Assembly (NCBI RefSeq): GCF_000613305.1
Contig: NZ_BAIO01000005.1
Location: forward strand, 1 to 35,364
Source of the DNA: Komagataeibacter kakiaceti JCM 25156
Lineage (GTDB): Bacteria; Pseudomonadota; Alphaproteobacteria; Acetobacterales; Acetobacteraceae
DNA: 35,364 bases
Direction of reading: 5' to 3'
Positions 10,026 through 18,329 of the stretch are shown here, piece by piece (positions within the stretch are counted from its first letter, which is position 1; each line of letters opens with the position of its first letter). A program made the position numbers and the translations under genes. The notes beneath the pieces were generated by a model. That model worked only from the letters and a program-made list of their open reading frames with translations, made no database searches and was not told the origin of the DNA.

Positions 10026-10071
10026 CACGGTCGTGGCCCGCGACCGCGATCAGCCGGCTCCCACGACCGTG
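10026..10071. terminator. Long inverted repeat (possible terminator)
   Basis: CACGGTCGTGG (10026-10036) and CCACGACCGTG (10061-10071) are perfect 11-base inverted repeats 24 bases apart, just past the end of the acyl-CoA synthetase remnant (minus strand). No T tract follows, so this could also be a regulator site for the operon that starts at 9797. The rest of 9798-10080 holds only an AT-rich stretch (9868-9922), a likely promoter zone for that operon. Confidence 0.4.
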
Positions 10072-10080
10072 ATGATTGTG

Positions 10081-11003
10081 TCAGGCCAGCCCGTTCGCAG
10101 GTCCATCTTCAGCAATCGCAAGGGTTCCGCCCCTTGCCAGCAGGCCAAGAAGCTGGGAAGTCCGGCCTCCGTTCCACGCCTGCGTGATGAGCCCAGCGGA
10201 TACATCAATAACAGCCTGCGGGTACAGCATCTCCGTCGCGCAGGATGTCAGCCGCCTGTATTTTCCCACCGTGCAGGTTACGGCCCCGGCTTCGCCTTGG
10301 CGATCCATGGGATAAAGTACAAACAGCGGGTCATCCTCATACATCGCCTCGGGCGGGCAGTCAGGTTCGTACCAGTCCACTACGGCATCGTAGCGATGGT
10401 CACGACCGGCTTTCATCGGCACCTCCGCCCCGCTGGTCGTAACCACCAGCACCAGCCTGACCCGACTGCGGGGGCCGGCCATGTCCAGCGCCTTATCCAA
10501 CGTGACCTTGGGCGGTACATGACCGACGTCATGCCGGGTTCCGTCGCCCGTCAGCACGGCAACCGCCCCGCAATCCACCAACCGCGCCGCCAGTTCCCGC
10601 GCGTCCAGCCTCCCGGCCAGCACGACATACACCGCACCAATGCGGGTACAGGCAAGAACCGCAACGATACTTTCCACCATCAGGGCAGATGGATCGCAAC
10701 CCTGTCACCACGTTCCACGCCCTGATCCCTCAGGGCGTTTGCAAGACGGCAGACCCGTTCATGCAGATCCCGACAGGACACCTGTTCATCCGGCGCCGCG
10801 CCTGTGCCATGCCGGAACACCACGGCCTTGTCCGCGTCATCACCCAGATGGCGATCCACGCATACAGCGGAGATGTTCTGCACACGCCGCCCACGCTCCG
10901 GCTGGATGCGGTATATTGCGGTATAACCCGTCAGTTCGCGCAAACCCTCCCGCTCACGCAATGCTGACAGAAGGCCAACGTCATCATGAATGCTGCTGGT
11001 CAT
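10081..11003 (-). pseudogene. Acetyl-/propionyl-CoA synthetase remnant
   Basis: Fragments of an acyl-CoA synthetase (normally about 630-650 residues, making acyl-CoA from acid, ATP and CoA) covering only about 305. Seen in order: D-R-H-L near N-terminal block, LHERVCRLANALRDQGVERG, D-R-V-A-I-H-L-P, then after a break V-L-A-C-T-R-I-G-A-V-Y, LVDCGAVAVLT, C-P-P-E-A-M-Y-E-D-D-P-L-F-V-L-Y. The ATP-binding loop that should follow (YTSGTTGKPKG) is missing and replaced by PMDRQGEAGAV. Residual family matches (TEMLYPQAVIDVSA, GLLARGGTLAIAEDG) continue until a stop; the rest of the enzyme is absent. The break at about 10683 is repairable by one C, but the lost loop and truncation show real decay. It is divergent from a fatty-acid-type regulator, its likely former controller. 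Confidence 0.75.
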
Positions 11004-11370
11004 GGTCCGGTTCCCTATCGTTGCGCGCGTGACATTCATCACGTCCGGCGCAACGCTAAATTAAAAGGAGAGACTGGTTTCGCCTTACACCACGAAAGGC
11101 AGGGGGACAGGCACCCGCGCGGTATGGAATAGCCACGGGATATTCATATCCCGGCCATCCCGGCGGCACGCGCCGGAAGCCATTATCCGCATTGCCGGTT
11201 TCGTGAAACGGCACCGGTTTGTATTGGGGCCTGCCCCGCCATGGTCTTTCATCTATGCGACTCTTTTTATTTTTGTTGATCCGGACTGTGACAAATACCG
11301 ATTGCATGCGGAAGATGTTTTGCCGTTTAAAGAGGCGAATGCCGCGCCGCGAATTGCAAAGATTGCGAAG
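11004..11370. promoter_or_regulatory. Divergent control region between the synthetase remnant and the XRE regulator
   Basis: No gene seen. Just before the regulator start (about 11350-11370) are two near-identical units, ATTGCAAAG and ATTGCGAAG, about 11 bases apart. Regulators of this family (RamB, ScfR) are known to bind TTTGCAAA-like sites, so these could be operator half-sites for autoregulation. This is inference from the motif and position only. Confidence 0.35.
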
Positions 11371-12815
11371 ATGAGACATCCCGCCACCAAAACCTTCACC
11401 GGGTCACGTATCCGTCATCAACGGACCCGTATCGGCATGACGCAAAGCGCCCTGGCCCTGCAACTGGGCATATCCGCAAGTTATCTGAACCAGATCGAAC
11501 ATGATGTCAGGCCGCTCCCCCTCTCCCTGCTCAACGACCTGTGCGATATTTTTTCCGTCGGGGTGGATTACTTCAGCGATACCGAGGAAACGCGCGGCAT
11601 ACAGGCATTGCGCGAAATACTGGCCGATCCCGTATTTGACATGGAGGCCGTAAGGCTGGACAGCATCCAGGCGGCCATGCGCGTGGCGCCCGAACTGTGC
11701 GCACAGTTCGTCAGGCTGTATCGCGCCTATCTCCTGCGGCAGGAACATAGCGCGGCGTCATTGCTCGGGACGGATACGTCATCACGCTCCCTGCCACTTG
11801 ATACGCCGGACCGGGTGGAACCTTACGAAGCCGTCAATGACTGGGTGCAGGCGCAGCGCAATTATTTTGATGAGATCGACCGCTCGGCCGAACGGCAGTT
11901 CGACACGATACGGCTGGATGAAGGCAGCCCGGGCGAACAGCTTGCCCGCTATCTTCTTGATCACCACGGCATCCGCACCGAGATTGATCTCGGCCTGAGC
12001 GAGAGGGGGCTGATGTGGCGGATGGACCGGCGGCACCGCACCCTCTTCCTGTCCCGGATCATACCATCGGAAAGCAGCACGTTCTGGATGGCGCAGGCAC
12101 TGGGACAGATTGAACATCAGGTATATTCGCGCGCGCGATCCGCCGCTCCCGCCTGCGGGAAAGCGAGGCCCGGGGGCTTGCACGCGTCTACCTGACCAAT
12201 TATTTCGCCGGTGCGCTGCTCCTGCCCTATGAGCGTTTTCGTGTAACGGCGCGCGAAGTGCGTCATGATCTGGAACTGTTGCAACGCCATTTCGGGGTCA
12301 GTTTCGAGCAGGCATGCCACAGGTTAAGCACCATGCAGCGCCCCGGAAGCGAAGGCATCCCTTTCTATTTCCTCAAAACGGATATAGCGGGCAATATACT
12401 CAAAAGCTTCAGTGCGAACCGTTTCACCCAGTCCCGTTTTGGCGGGCCATGCCCGTTATGGAATATTTTCCGTGCCTTCAGTACGCCACAGCAGGTGCAG
12501 GTGCAGCTGTCACAGACGACGGATGGGGCCGTTTACCTCAACATAGCCCGGACAGTCGGGCGGAGCAGCATATCCTACCTTGACCGCCCCCGCCTGACCG
12601 CCGTGGTCCTGGGCTGTTCGATTGCTGATGCGGAACAGCTTGTCTATTCCGCGGGTCTCGACCTGAATGACCCCCGGATGATCATTCCCATCGGGCCGGG
12701 CTGTCGCGCCTGCATGCGTGAAAACTGTCATCATCGGGCGTTGCCGATGGTTGGTCACCGTGTCGATGTCGATAATGAAGGGCGTGGCATCGCGCCGTAT
12801 CGGACGGCATTATAG
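11371..12815 (+). CDS. XRE-family regulator with IrrE/ImmA-like and DUF2083 domains (short-chain fatty-acid regulator type; frame broken)
   Basis: About 481 residues when repaired. Residues about 10-65 are a Cro/CI-type helix-turn-helix (RIRHQRTRIGMTQSALALQL, then SASYLNQIEHDVRPLPLSLL). The middle is an IrrE/ImmA-like domain (YLLDHHGIRTEIDLGL... LTNYFAGALLLPYERF). The C-terminal half is DUF2083, with FGGPCPLWNIFRAF and a Cys cluster C-R-A-C-M-R-E-N-C-H. The protease-type HEXXH is degenerate (ALGQIEHQ), as in RamB/ScfR transcription factors that sense acetate or propionate metabolism. The break lies in an alternating CG run at 12129-12139; one added G rejoins the frames. ATG 11371 is chosen because the HTH starts shortly after; upstream in-frame sequence looks non-coding. 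Its divergent neighbour is an acyl-CoA synthetase remnant. Confidence 0.82.
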
Positions 12816-12867
12816 GGACGCCCCTCCCTTTCTTATCAGGCATCCCTCAAGCCAGCAGTATTTCCTG

Positions 12868-13638
12868 TCATACAGACGCGGTCATTCCACCATCCACCAT
12901 GAGAATATGTCCATTAACAAAACTGGATGCATCCGAGGACAGGAAGACCGCCGCACCGACAAGTTCCTCCACCTGCCCCCACCGGCCGGCAGGCGTGCGC
13001 TGGCACAGCCACTGGGTGAAAGCCGTATCGGCCACCAGCCTTTCGTTCATTTCTGTTTTGAAATAACCGGGAGCCAGACCATTTATCTGTAGACCATGGC
13101 GCGCCCAGTCCGTCGCCATCCCTTTGGTCAGGTTTTTGACCGCCCCCTTGGTTGCGGTGTAGGGCGCGATGCCGGGACGGGCCAGTTCGCTCTGTACTGA
13201 ACAGATATTGACGATCTTGCCCCGTCCACGCGGCAGCATGTGCCGTGCTACTGCCTGACCAACAAAGAAAACCGCATTGAGATTGGTGGCAATAAGCGCA
13301 TCCCAGTCCGCCCGGCTGAACTGTTCCAGCGGCGCGCGACGCTGAATGCCTGCATTATTGATCAGAATATCAATCGGCCCCTGTTCATGCTCTATCTTTT
13401 CAACCCCTGCAATCACGGCATCCTGATCAGTCACGTCAAAGGGCGCAACCGCCGCATCCAGCCCTTCGTGCTCCAGCATGGTCCGGGCGGCCTCCAACTG
13501 TTCGGGATTGCGGCCGTTCAGCACGATTTTTGCCCCATACTGGCCCAGGCCACGCGCCAGGGTCAGCCCGATGCCCCGGGACGCCCCGGTAACAAGCGCC
13601 CGCCTGCCGGCAAGTGAGAAAAGGGTATTGGTGAGCAT
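12868..13638 (-). CDS. gno: Gluconate 5-dehydrogenase (short-chain dehydrogenase)
   Basis: 256 residues, the same length as Gluconobacter Gno, and close to it from memory along the whole chain. It interconverts D-gluconate and 5-keto-D-gluconate with NADP(H) in the cytoplasm. The cofactor motif TGASRGIG is at 17-24, NNAG at 94-97, and the catalytic residues are Asn119, Ser147, Tyr160 and Lys164 (PYTATKGAVKNL). The Gno-like blocks GIQRRAPLE, NICSVQSELARPGIAP, INGLAPGYFKTEM and TPAGRWGQVEELVGAAVFLS are all present. The start at 13638 has GGAAG five bases upstream. It is convergent with the regulator (52-base gap), so it has its own promoter beyond 13640. The frame is intact. Confidence 0.93.
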   Translation of the reverse strand: MLTNTLFSLAGRRALVTGASRGIGLTLARGLGQYGAKIVLNGRNPEQLEAARTMLEHEGLDAAVAPFDVTDQDAVIAGVEKIEHEQGPIDILINNAGIQRRAPLEQFSRADWDALIATNLNAVFFVGQAVARHMLPRGRGKIVNICSVQSELARPGIAPYTATKGAVKNLTKGMATDWARHGLQINGLAPGYFKTEMNERLVADTAFTQWLCQRTPAGRWGQVEELVGAAVFLSSDASSFVNGHILMVDGGMTASV

Positions 13639-14331
13639 GATGACTTCCGTCTTTGTTATGAAGGGCCCAACCGTAGCAAGAATAACACCCGGTGACCTCA
13701 CACGTCTCCGCGTGCGTGGATCAGGGGCAGCTCTCCAGCAGAGGCTGAAGATTACCCGTGAGAGCCTCAAGCACTTTCGCGATCTTCCGGGTCGCCTGCG
13801 GATTCGAGGTCATGGAATAAAGATTATACCTCCGCCTCGTTCTTTTACGACCCAGGCTCCAGCGCTGCCCAAGGGGAAACATACCGGGCAACACGTCTGG
13901 CTATTCCACAAAGGCAACGCATAGGATATCGACCGTGCCATTGCCGCTGCACAGCGTGCTTTTGAGCCATAAACCCCAGCGGCAAGGATAGCGCCATTGT
14001 GTGAGAGATACGACCTGAGCGGATTCGATCACCACACATATTATGCTCTCATGGCCTACCATGTCCATTGCGCATGAACATCTCCATGTAATACGCTTTC
14101 ATTCACATGCAACATACATGCAACCATATACATACACGGCAATATATTTCTGTAAAATTGAAGTGATCTGAAGCTATATTTATTATATAATGATATTTTT
14201 TTATTATAAATAAATTCGTGAATGCCATATTTTGCACGCAGCCCTTGGCGTGAGTCAAAAAAAATAATATGCACTACGCTGTACCATCTGGTGTGAATTC
14301 AGGCGTTTTCTGATTGTAGAAAGTATTTTTC
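13639..14331. other. Long intergenic region at the left border of the low-GC island
   Basis: About 690 bases between gno and the first dynamin gene, with no convincing coding frame or tRNA. The first 400 bases are GC-rich; from about 14,090 the sequence turns sharply AT-rich, with a short tandem repeat ACATGCAAC/ACATGCAAC (about 14,105-14,125) and the 22-base AT repeat at 14194-14215. The promoter of the dynamin operon must lie in 14,200-14,330, but I cannot choose one -35/-10 pair with confidence. Confidence 0.45.
14194..14215. repeat. 22-base AT-only repeat, copy 2 (upstream of the dynamin operon)
   Basis: Identical over 22 bases to 5502-5523 upstream of oprB. It lies about 117-138 bases before the first dynamin gene. 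The low complexity makes chance sharing possible, but an exact 22-mer twice in a GC-rich window is notable. Confidence 0.4.
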
Positions 14332-16092
14332 ATGTTAGAGACACAATGCACTTATCTGAAATATCTGGATAAAGTTGCAACCATCATTGATGGATCAGAC
14401 CTGTCTGCAGAGAATTTGCTTCGATTACGGGAAAACATTACACGCACTGAAATACTGGTGCCTGTCATTGGAGCATTCAATGCGGGCAAAAGTAGTCTGC
14501 TCAATGCATTTCTGGGTCAGGAGATATTGAATATTGGTCTTACCCCTGAAACCGAACTTGCAACCGAATTGCGTTTCAGCCCTGACCCCTATCTGCTGGC
14601 TGTGCGGGAGGATGGTAGCAGCGAGCGTCTGCCCGCATCCGATATAACGACCATCAAATCCCGTGCGGGCGAGTTTACCCACCTGCAATTGTACCTCGAC
14701 AATCCGTCCCTCGAAAAATTTTCTTCTCTCGTTCTTGTGGATATGCCGGGCTTTGGCTCGTCACTGATCAATCACAACAATGCAATCGCCTACTACCTGC
14801 CGCGAGGTGCTTTCTATATTGTAGTTATCAGTATTGAGGATGGAAACATCACCAATTCCATGATGCGCCAACTCGATGATTTGCAGTCCTACGGGCGAGG
14901 CTTCACCTTTGTAATCAACAAGATCAATTTGCGTTCTGATGAACAGACCGATGAGGTTGCGGAGGAGATTGATGCCCAAATAGCTTATGGCTTCACAGCC
15001 GCCCATGAGGTCGTACGCGTCGGGTGGGATGGAAAGGAGCGTCTGGCGGAAATTCTTACCGCGTTAGACCCAGAAAAAATTTTCAGGAACCTGTTTCTTG
15101 ACCAACTCAAGGATCTCACTCATTCTCTGTTGGACCAGATTAATCTGGCATTAATGACATTAAAGAACAACCAGGCTGAAGCGGAATATACACTGCATGA
15201 ACTGAAACAAGGCATGCACCGTGTGCGTGAAAAGCGCGACTCCCTTATTGCCAAAATGCATGACCATGAAATTGAACGTACAGTGGAACATTGCCTGTCG
15301 GCTGTTGATCGTGATCTGGCAAAAGTTCTGGATGAACTGGTTAGTGCCGCCCTTTCATCTGACAAGGAAAGTTGTTCGCGTATTATTTCCGAGGTGGTAC
15401 GAAGCGCCCTGACACGTACCGTGCAGGAGCAACTGACCGTGTTCAGTCGCACGGCGATATCCGAACTTGGGAATTCCCTCAATGGTATTGGAAAAAACAT
15501 TGGAATTTTCAGTAATGATAAAAACTGGGTTACAAACCTGACGGATCGTATCTCTCGTGGCATGCAAAAAACAGGCGAGATTCTCGGCAACTGGAGTAAC
15601 GCCCTGGCTGAGCGTAACCAGAAAGAAATGGAACGGTCAGAGCAGGAAGAAAACAGGAAAAAAGATAGCCTTCTGCCGCGCCTGGGATCGCGAGGGCTGG
15701 TAACTGCATTGATGCTGACAACCAACATTGTTAATCCTATAGTGGAGTTGGCAATTATTTTTCTGCCTGACATCCTGAACTTCTTCACCGCAGGACGCCA
15801 AAAAACACAGTTGAAAAAACGCCTGCTGACAGAAGTGATTCCTGCAACCAAACGGCAGATACGTGACAAGTTGCCAGCATTGCTGGATGAGCAAATACAG
15901 GCATTAATTGCGCAAATCAGCGAAGAATTTGAACGTGATCTGGCTGAAAAAACAAGTATCATTGACAAGATAAGTGCGGAACATACCCAAGACCGCCAGA
16001 ATTCGGAAAAGAAGACGGCACATCTGAATAACATGCTTGGCGCATTGCAGAAACTGGCGTCACAAACTCTCTACAAGGAAGCCCGGATATGA
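14332..16092 (+). CDS. Dynamin-like GTPase 1 of a Leo/Eleos-type operon (LeoA-like)
   Basis: 586 residues. GTPase motifs: G1 GAFNAGKSS (47-55), a Thr-rich switch I (LTPETELATEL, about 70-80), G3 DMPG (137-140) and G4 NKIN (196-199). Behind the GTPase come long helices with charged heptads (about 255-345 and 495-575), as in bacterial dynamins. Between them lies a hydrophobic stretch (453-486, GSRGLVTALMLTTNIVNPIV then ELAIIFLPDILNFF), a candidate membrane-binding paddle. The length is close to E. coli LeoA (574). LeoA, B and C are known as bacterial dynamins, and Eleos (LeoA plus LeoBC) as an anti-phage system. The next gene overlaps by four bases, and the frame is intact. GC is clearly lower than in gno or the flanking operons, suggesting transfer. 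The defence role is inferred from family and neighbours. Confidence 0.75.
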   Translation: MLETQCTYLKYLDKVATIIDGSDLSAENLLRLRENITRTEILVPVIGAFNAGKSSLLNAFLGQEILNIGLTPETELATELRFSPDPYLLAVREDGSSERLPASDITTIKSRAGEFTHLQLYLDNPSLEKFSSLVLVDMPGFGSSLINHNNAIAYYLPRGAFYIVVISIEDGNITNSMMRQLDDLQSYGRGFTFVINKINLRSDEQTDEVAEEIDAQIAYGFTAAHEVVRVGWDGKERLAEILTALDPEKIFRNLFLDQLKDLTHSLLDQINLALMTLKNNQAEAEYTLHELKQGMHRVREKRDSLIAKMHDHEIERTVEHCLSAVDRDLAKVLDELVSAALSSDKESCSRIISEVVRSALTRTVQEQLTVFSRTAISELGNSLNGIGKNIGIFSNDKNWVTNLTDRISRGMQKTGEILGNWSNALAERNQKEMERSEQEENRKKDSLLPRLGSRGLVTALMLTTNIVNPIVELAIIFLPDILNFFTAGRQKTQLKKRLLTEVIPATKRQIRDKLPALLDEQIQALIAQISEEFERDLAEKTSIIDKISAEHTQDRQNSEKKTAHLNNMLGALQKLASQTLYKEARI

Positions 16093-18329
16093 AAGCGCAG
16101 GATATTGTTGCACTCAATAGTCGCCTGGCTGAAATAACAGACCTTTATGCGCCTGAACTGGGCAAGGATCTGGCTTACCTGCGGCATCAACACGCCATTT
16201 CATCAAGCGATGAACTGACTGCGAGTTTTTCCGCGCTGGATAAAGCAGAGCGCCTTTTGCAAGTCGGGGTGGTTGGACGCGTCAAGGCGGGCAAGTCTTC
16301 GTTACTGAATGCATTGATTTTTGATGGTCATAATATTCTGCCAAAAGCTGTCACGCCCATGACCGCTGCGTTAACTACTCTTGCATACGGAGAAACATTT
16401 GGCGCTCAGGTACAGTTTTATAGCGCTGATGATTTAAAGAACATCCGTAACAATGCAGAAATTTACAACAAACGTCTGGAAAAGGAGTATCAGCGTCTGA
16501 CGGATGAGGCACGAGCCAAGCGCCTCCGGCAGGGGAAAACAGCCGAGGATGATGGGCAGTTTCTGGCCATGGTTAAAAAACAGGCCGTTCGTGCAATGTC
16601 AAAGGAGTTTGCCCTGGCCGCAGCACATGACCAGTGGCAGCGTATCCGCCAATCCGGAATTGATCCAGATACACTTGATGCATGCGCGCAACTACACGCG
16701 GAAGATGCTCAATCCCTGGCCGGGCAGTTGCTGGATTTTGTTGGCGCTGAGGGGCGTTACATGCCCCTGACCAAAAGCGTCGATATTTTCCTGCCACTGA
16801 ACTCCTTGCGCCATATCCGCATTATCGACACACCCGGATTTAATGACCCCATACAATCGCGAGAGGAACGGACTGTTCAACTCCTCAAGGATTGTGATGT
16901 TGTCCTGATTGTCAGTCCAGCTGGTCAGTTCCTGAGTGAACAGGATATGGAACTGATGAGCCGGATTACCCAAAAGGAAGGCATTCAGGAATTATTTGTC
17001 GTAGCGAGCCAGATTGACAACCAGCTTTATGGTAGCGACACACTGCAGCCAACCCTACGGGCTGCTTTGGCAGGCATTACCAACAAACTTGGTACGCATA
17101 TGGTAAGCACCCTGCAACGCCTGAAGAGCCAGCACCCTGAAATAGGGACAACCTTTGATACCCTTATTCAGGCTGGTACGGATAATATTCTGTACGCATC
17201 CGGCATCTGCCAGAGTCTGTTGTCGCGTTTTGAGCAGCAGGCAGAATGGGACAGTGGTGAACACAAGGCATGGGATAATCTACAAAAAAATTATCCAGAT
17301 TTTTTTGTAGCGAACGACCCTGTTTTGTGCCGCGAAAGCTTAAGTTTACTAGCCAATACCGCAAGTATACAGGAAGTTCTTGAACGTGTGCGCAAGCACA
17401 AGGATCGCATACTGGAGGAACGGCGTACTGAACTTTTGCGTAGCAAGGAAGCCGCGCTGGAGGCCTTTCGGGCGGATCTGATCAATTTTGCCAAAGATCG
17501 TGGCGAGCAATTGCGTCATACGAATGTCAGCGCTCTCAAATTACAGCGGCAAGAACTAAACAGTCTTATGGTCGTAGCCACGCATGATCTGGATATTATG
17601 CTTCAGGAACAATTGCATCATTTCCGTGAATTACTTAACAATTCACTAAAGAATAGAATCAAGAACGCTTACAGTGAAACCCAGAACGAATTTAAAGATG
17701 CGACAAAGGAAACTACCGAGCAGCGTTCAAGAGTTAAAAATGGCCTATGGTCTCGTATTGCACACTGGGCATGGGGAGGAGGAATGGAAGATTATACCCA
17801 CCATGAGTTTGTGCTTTACCCAACACCTGTAAGGGCGGGTTTGCAAAATTTTATCGAAGAATTGGGCAGAATTCTTACGGAAACCAGCTCCACGCAGATT
17901 TCTGATTTCCGTAAGAAGCTCGTCCAGGAGGTAACAGTTACAGCCCGCCGCCACATCCCAGACGAGCTTAATGCCGCCCTTATCATTCGGGCGATCAATG
18001 GGCTGGTTTCAGCTATCCAGTTACCCGAATTCAAACTGGATACAACGGAACTAAATGGCCTGTCGGGAAGCAATGCGTCTTTAAAAGGAGACGAAGCCAG
18101 ACAGTTTCTAGAGAAGGCGGAAAACCTGCTTAGTTGCCTTCGTGCGCGGGCCCGTGATCAGATTGGTCAATTTCTTACCAATCTTGCCACGGATTTACCG
18201 TCATCCTTCCCGCGTGAACTGTTTGCAGACCTGCAAAATCGTATTGAACAACTGGAGCAGGAAGCCAACAATCTGGCGCTTTCGCTTGATCGACTACAAC
18301 TCCTGTCACAGAAGTTGGAAGCGGCCTGA
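16089..18329 (+). CDS. Dynamin-like GTPase 2 of the operon (LeoB-like)
   Basis: 746 residues. G1 is GRVKAGKSS (63-71), switch I contains VTPMTAALT (88-96) and G3 is DTPGFNDP (247-254). The usual G4 NKxD is replaced by SQID (307-310). The stretch between G1 and G3 is about 175 residues, roughly twice that of the other two proteins; it holds a long charged helix (about 118-185) inserted in the GTPase domain. The C-terminal half is mostly helical (ERVRKHKDRILEERRTELL; IEQLEQEANNLALSLDRLQ). One Trp-rich patch (GLWSRIAHWAWGGG, about 555-568) may touch membrane. ATGA overlap with gene 1 and a one-base overlap (TGATG) with gene 3 imply translational coupling and fixed stoichiometry. Together genes 2 and 3 (1262 residues) correspond in layout to a LeoBC fusion; this is inference. 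Confidence 0.72.
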   Translation: MKAQDIVALNSRLAEITDLYAPELGKDLAYLRHQHAISSSDELTASFSALDKAERLLQVGVVGRVKAGKSSLLNALIFDGHNILPKAVTPMTAALTTLAYGETFGAQVQFYSADDLKNIRNNAEIYNKRLEKEYQRLTDEARAKRLRQGKTAEDDGQFLAMVKKQAVRAMSKEFALAAAHDQWQRIRQSGIDPDTLDACAQLHAEDAQSLAGQLLDFVGAEGRYMPLTKSVDIFLPLNSLRHIRIIDTPGFNDPIQSREERTVQLLKDCDVVLIVSPAGQFLSEQDMELMSRITQKEGIQELFVVASQIDNQLYGSDTLQPTLRAALAGITNKLGTHMVSTLQRLKSQHPEIGTTFDTLIQAGTDNILYASGICQSLLSRFEQQAEWDSGEHKAWDNLQKNYPDFFVANDPVLCRESLSLLANTASIQEVLERVRKHKDRILEERRTELLRSKEAALEAFRADLINFAKDRGEQLRHTNVSALKLQRQELNSLMVVATHDLDIMLQEQLHHFRELLNNSLKNRIKNAYSETQNEFKDATKETTEQRSRVKNGLWSRIAHWAWGGGMEDYTHHEFVLYPTPVRAGLQNFIEELGRILTETSSTQISDFRKKLVQEVTVTARRHIPDELNAALIIRAINGLVSAIQLPEFKLDTTELNGLSGSNASLKGDEARQFLEKAENLLSCLRARARDQIGQFLTNLATDLPSSFPRELFADLQNRIEQLEQEANNLALSLDRLQLLSQKLEAA

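Noticed and set aside
11203..11370. An earlier start for the XRE regulator
   Set aside because: The extra 56 residues have no family similarity; the HTH begins soon after ATG 11371.
15120..16034. A 304-codon open frame antisense to the first dynamin gene
   Set aside because: It is rich in Ser, Arg and Cys with no domain pattern, and the sense frame has clear GTPase motifs.
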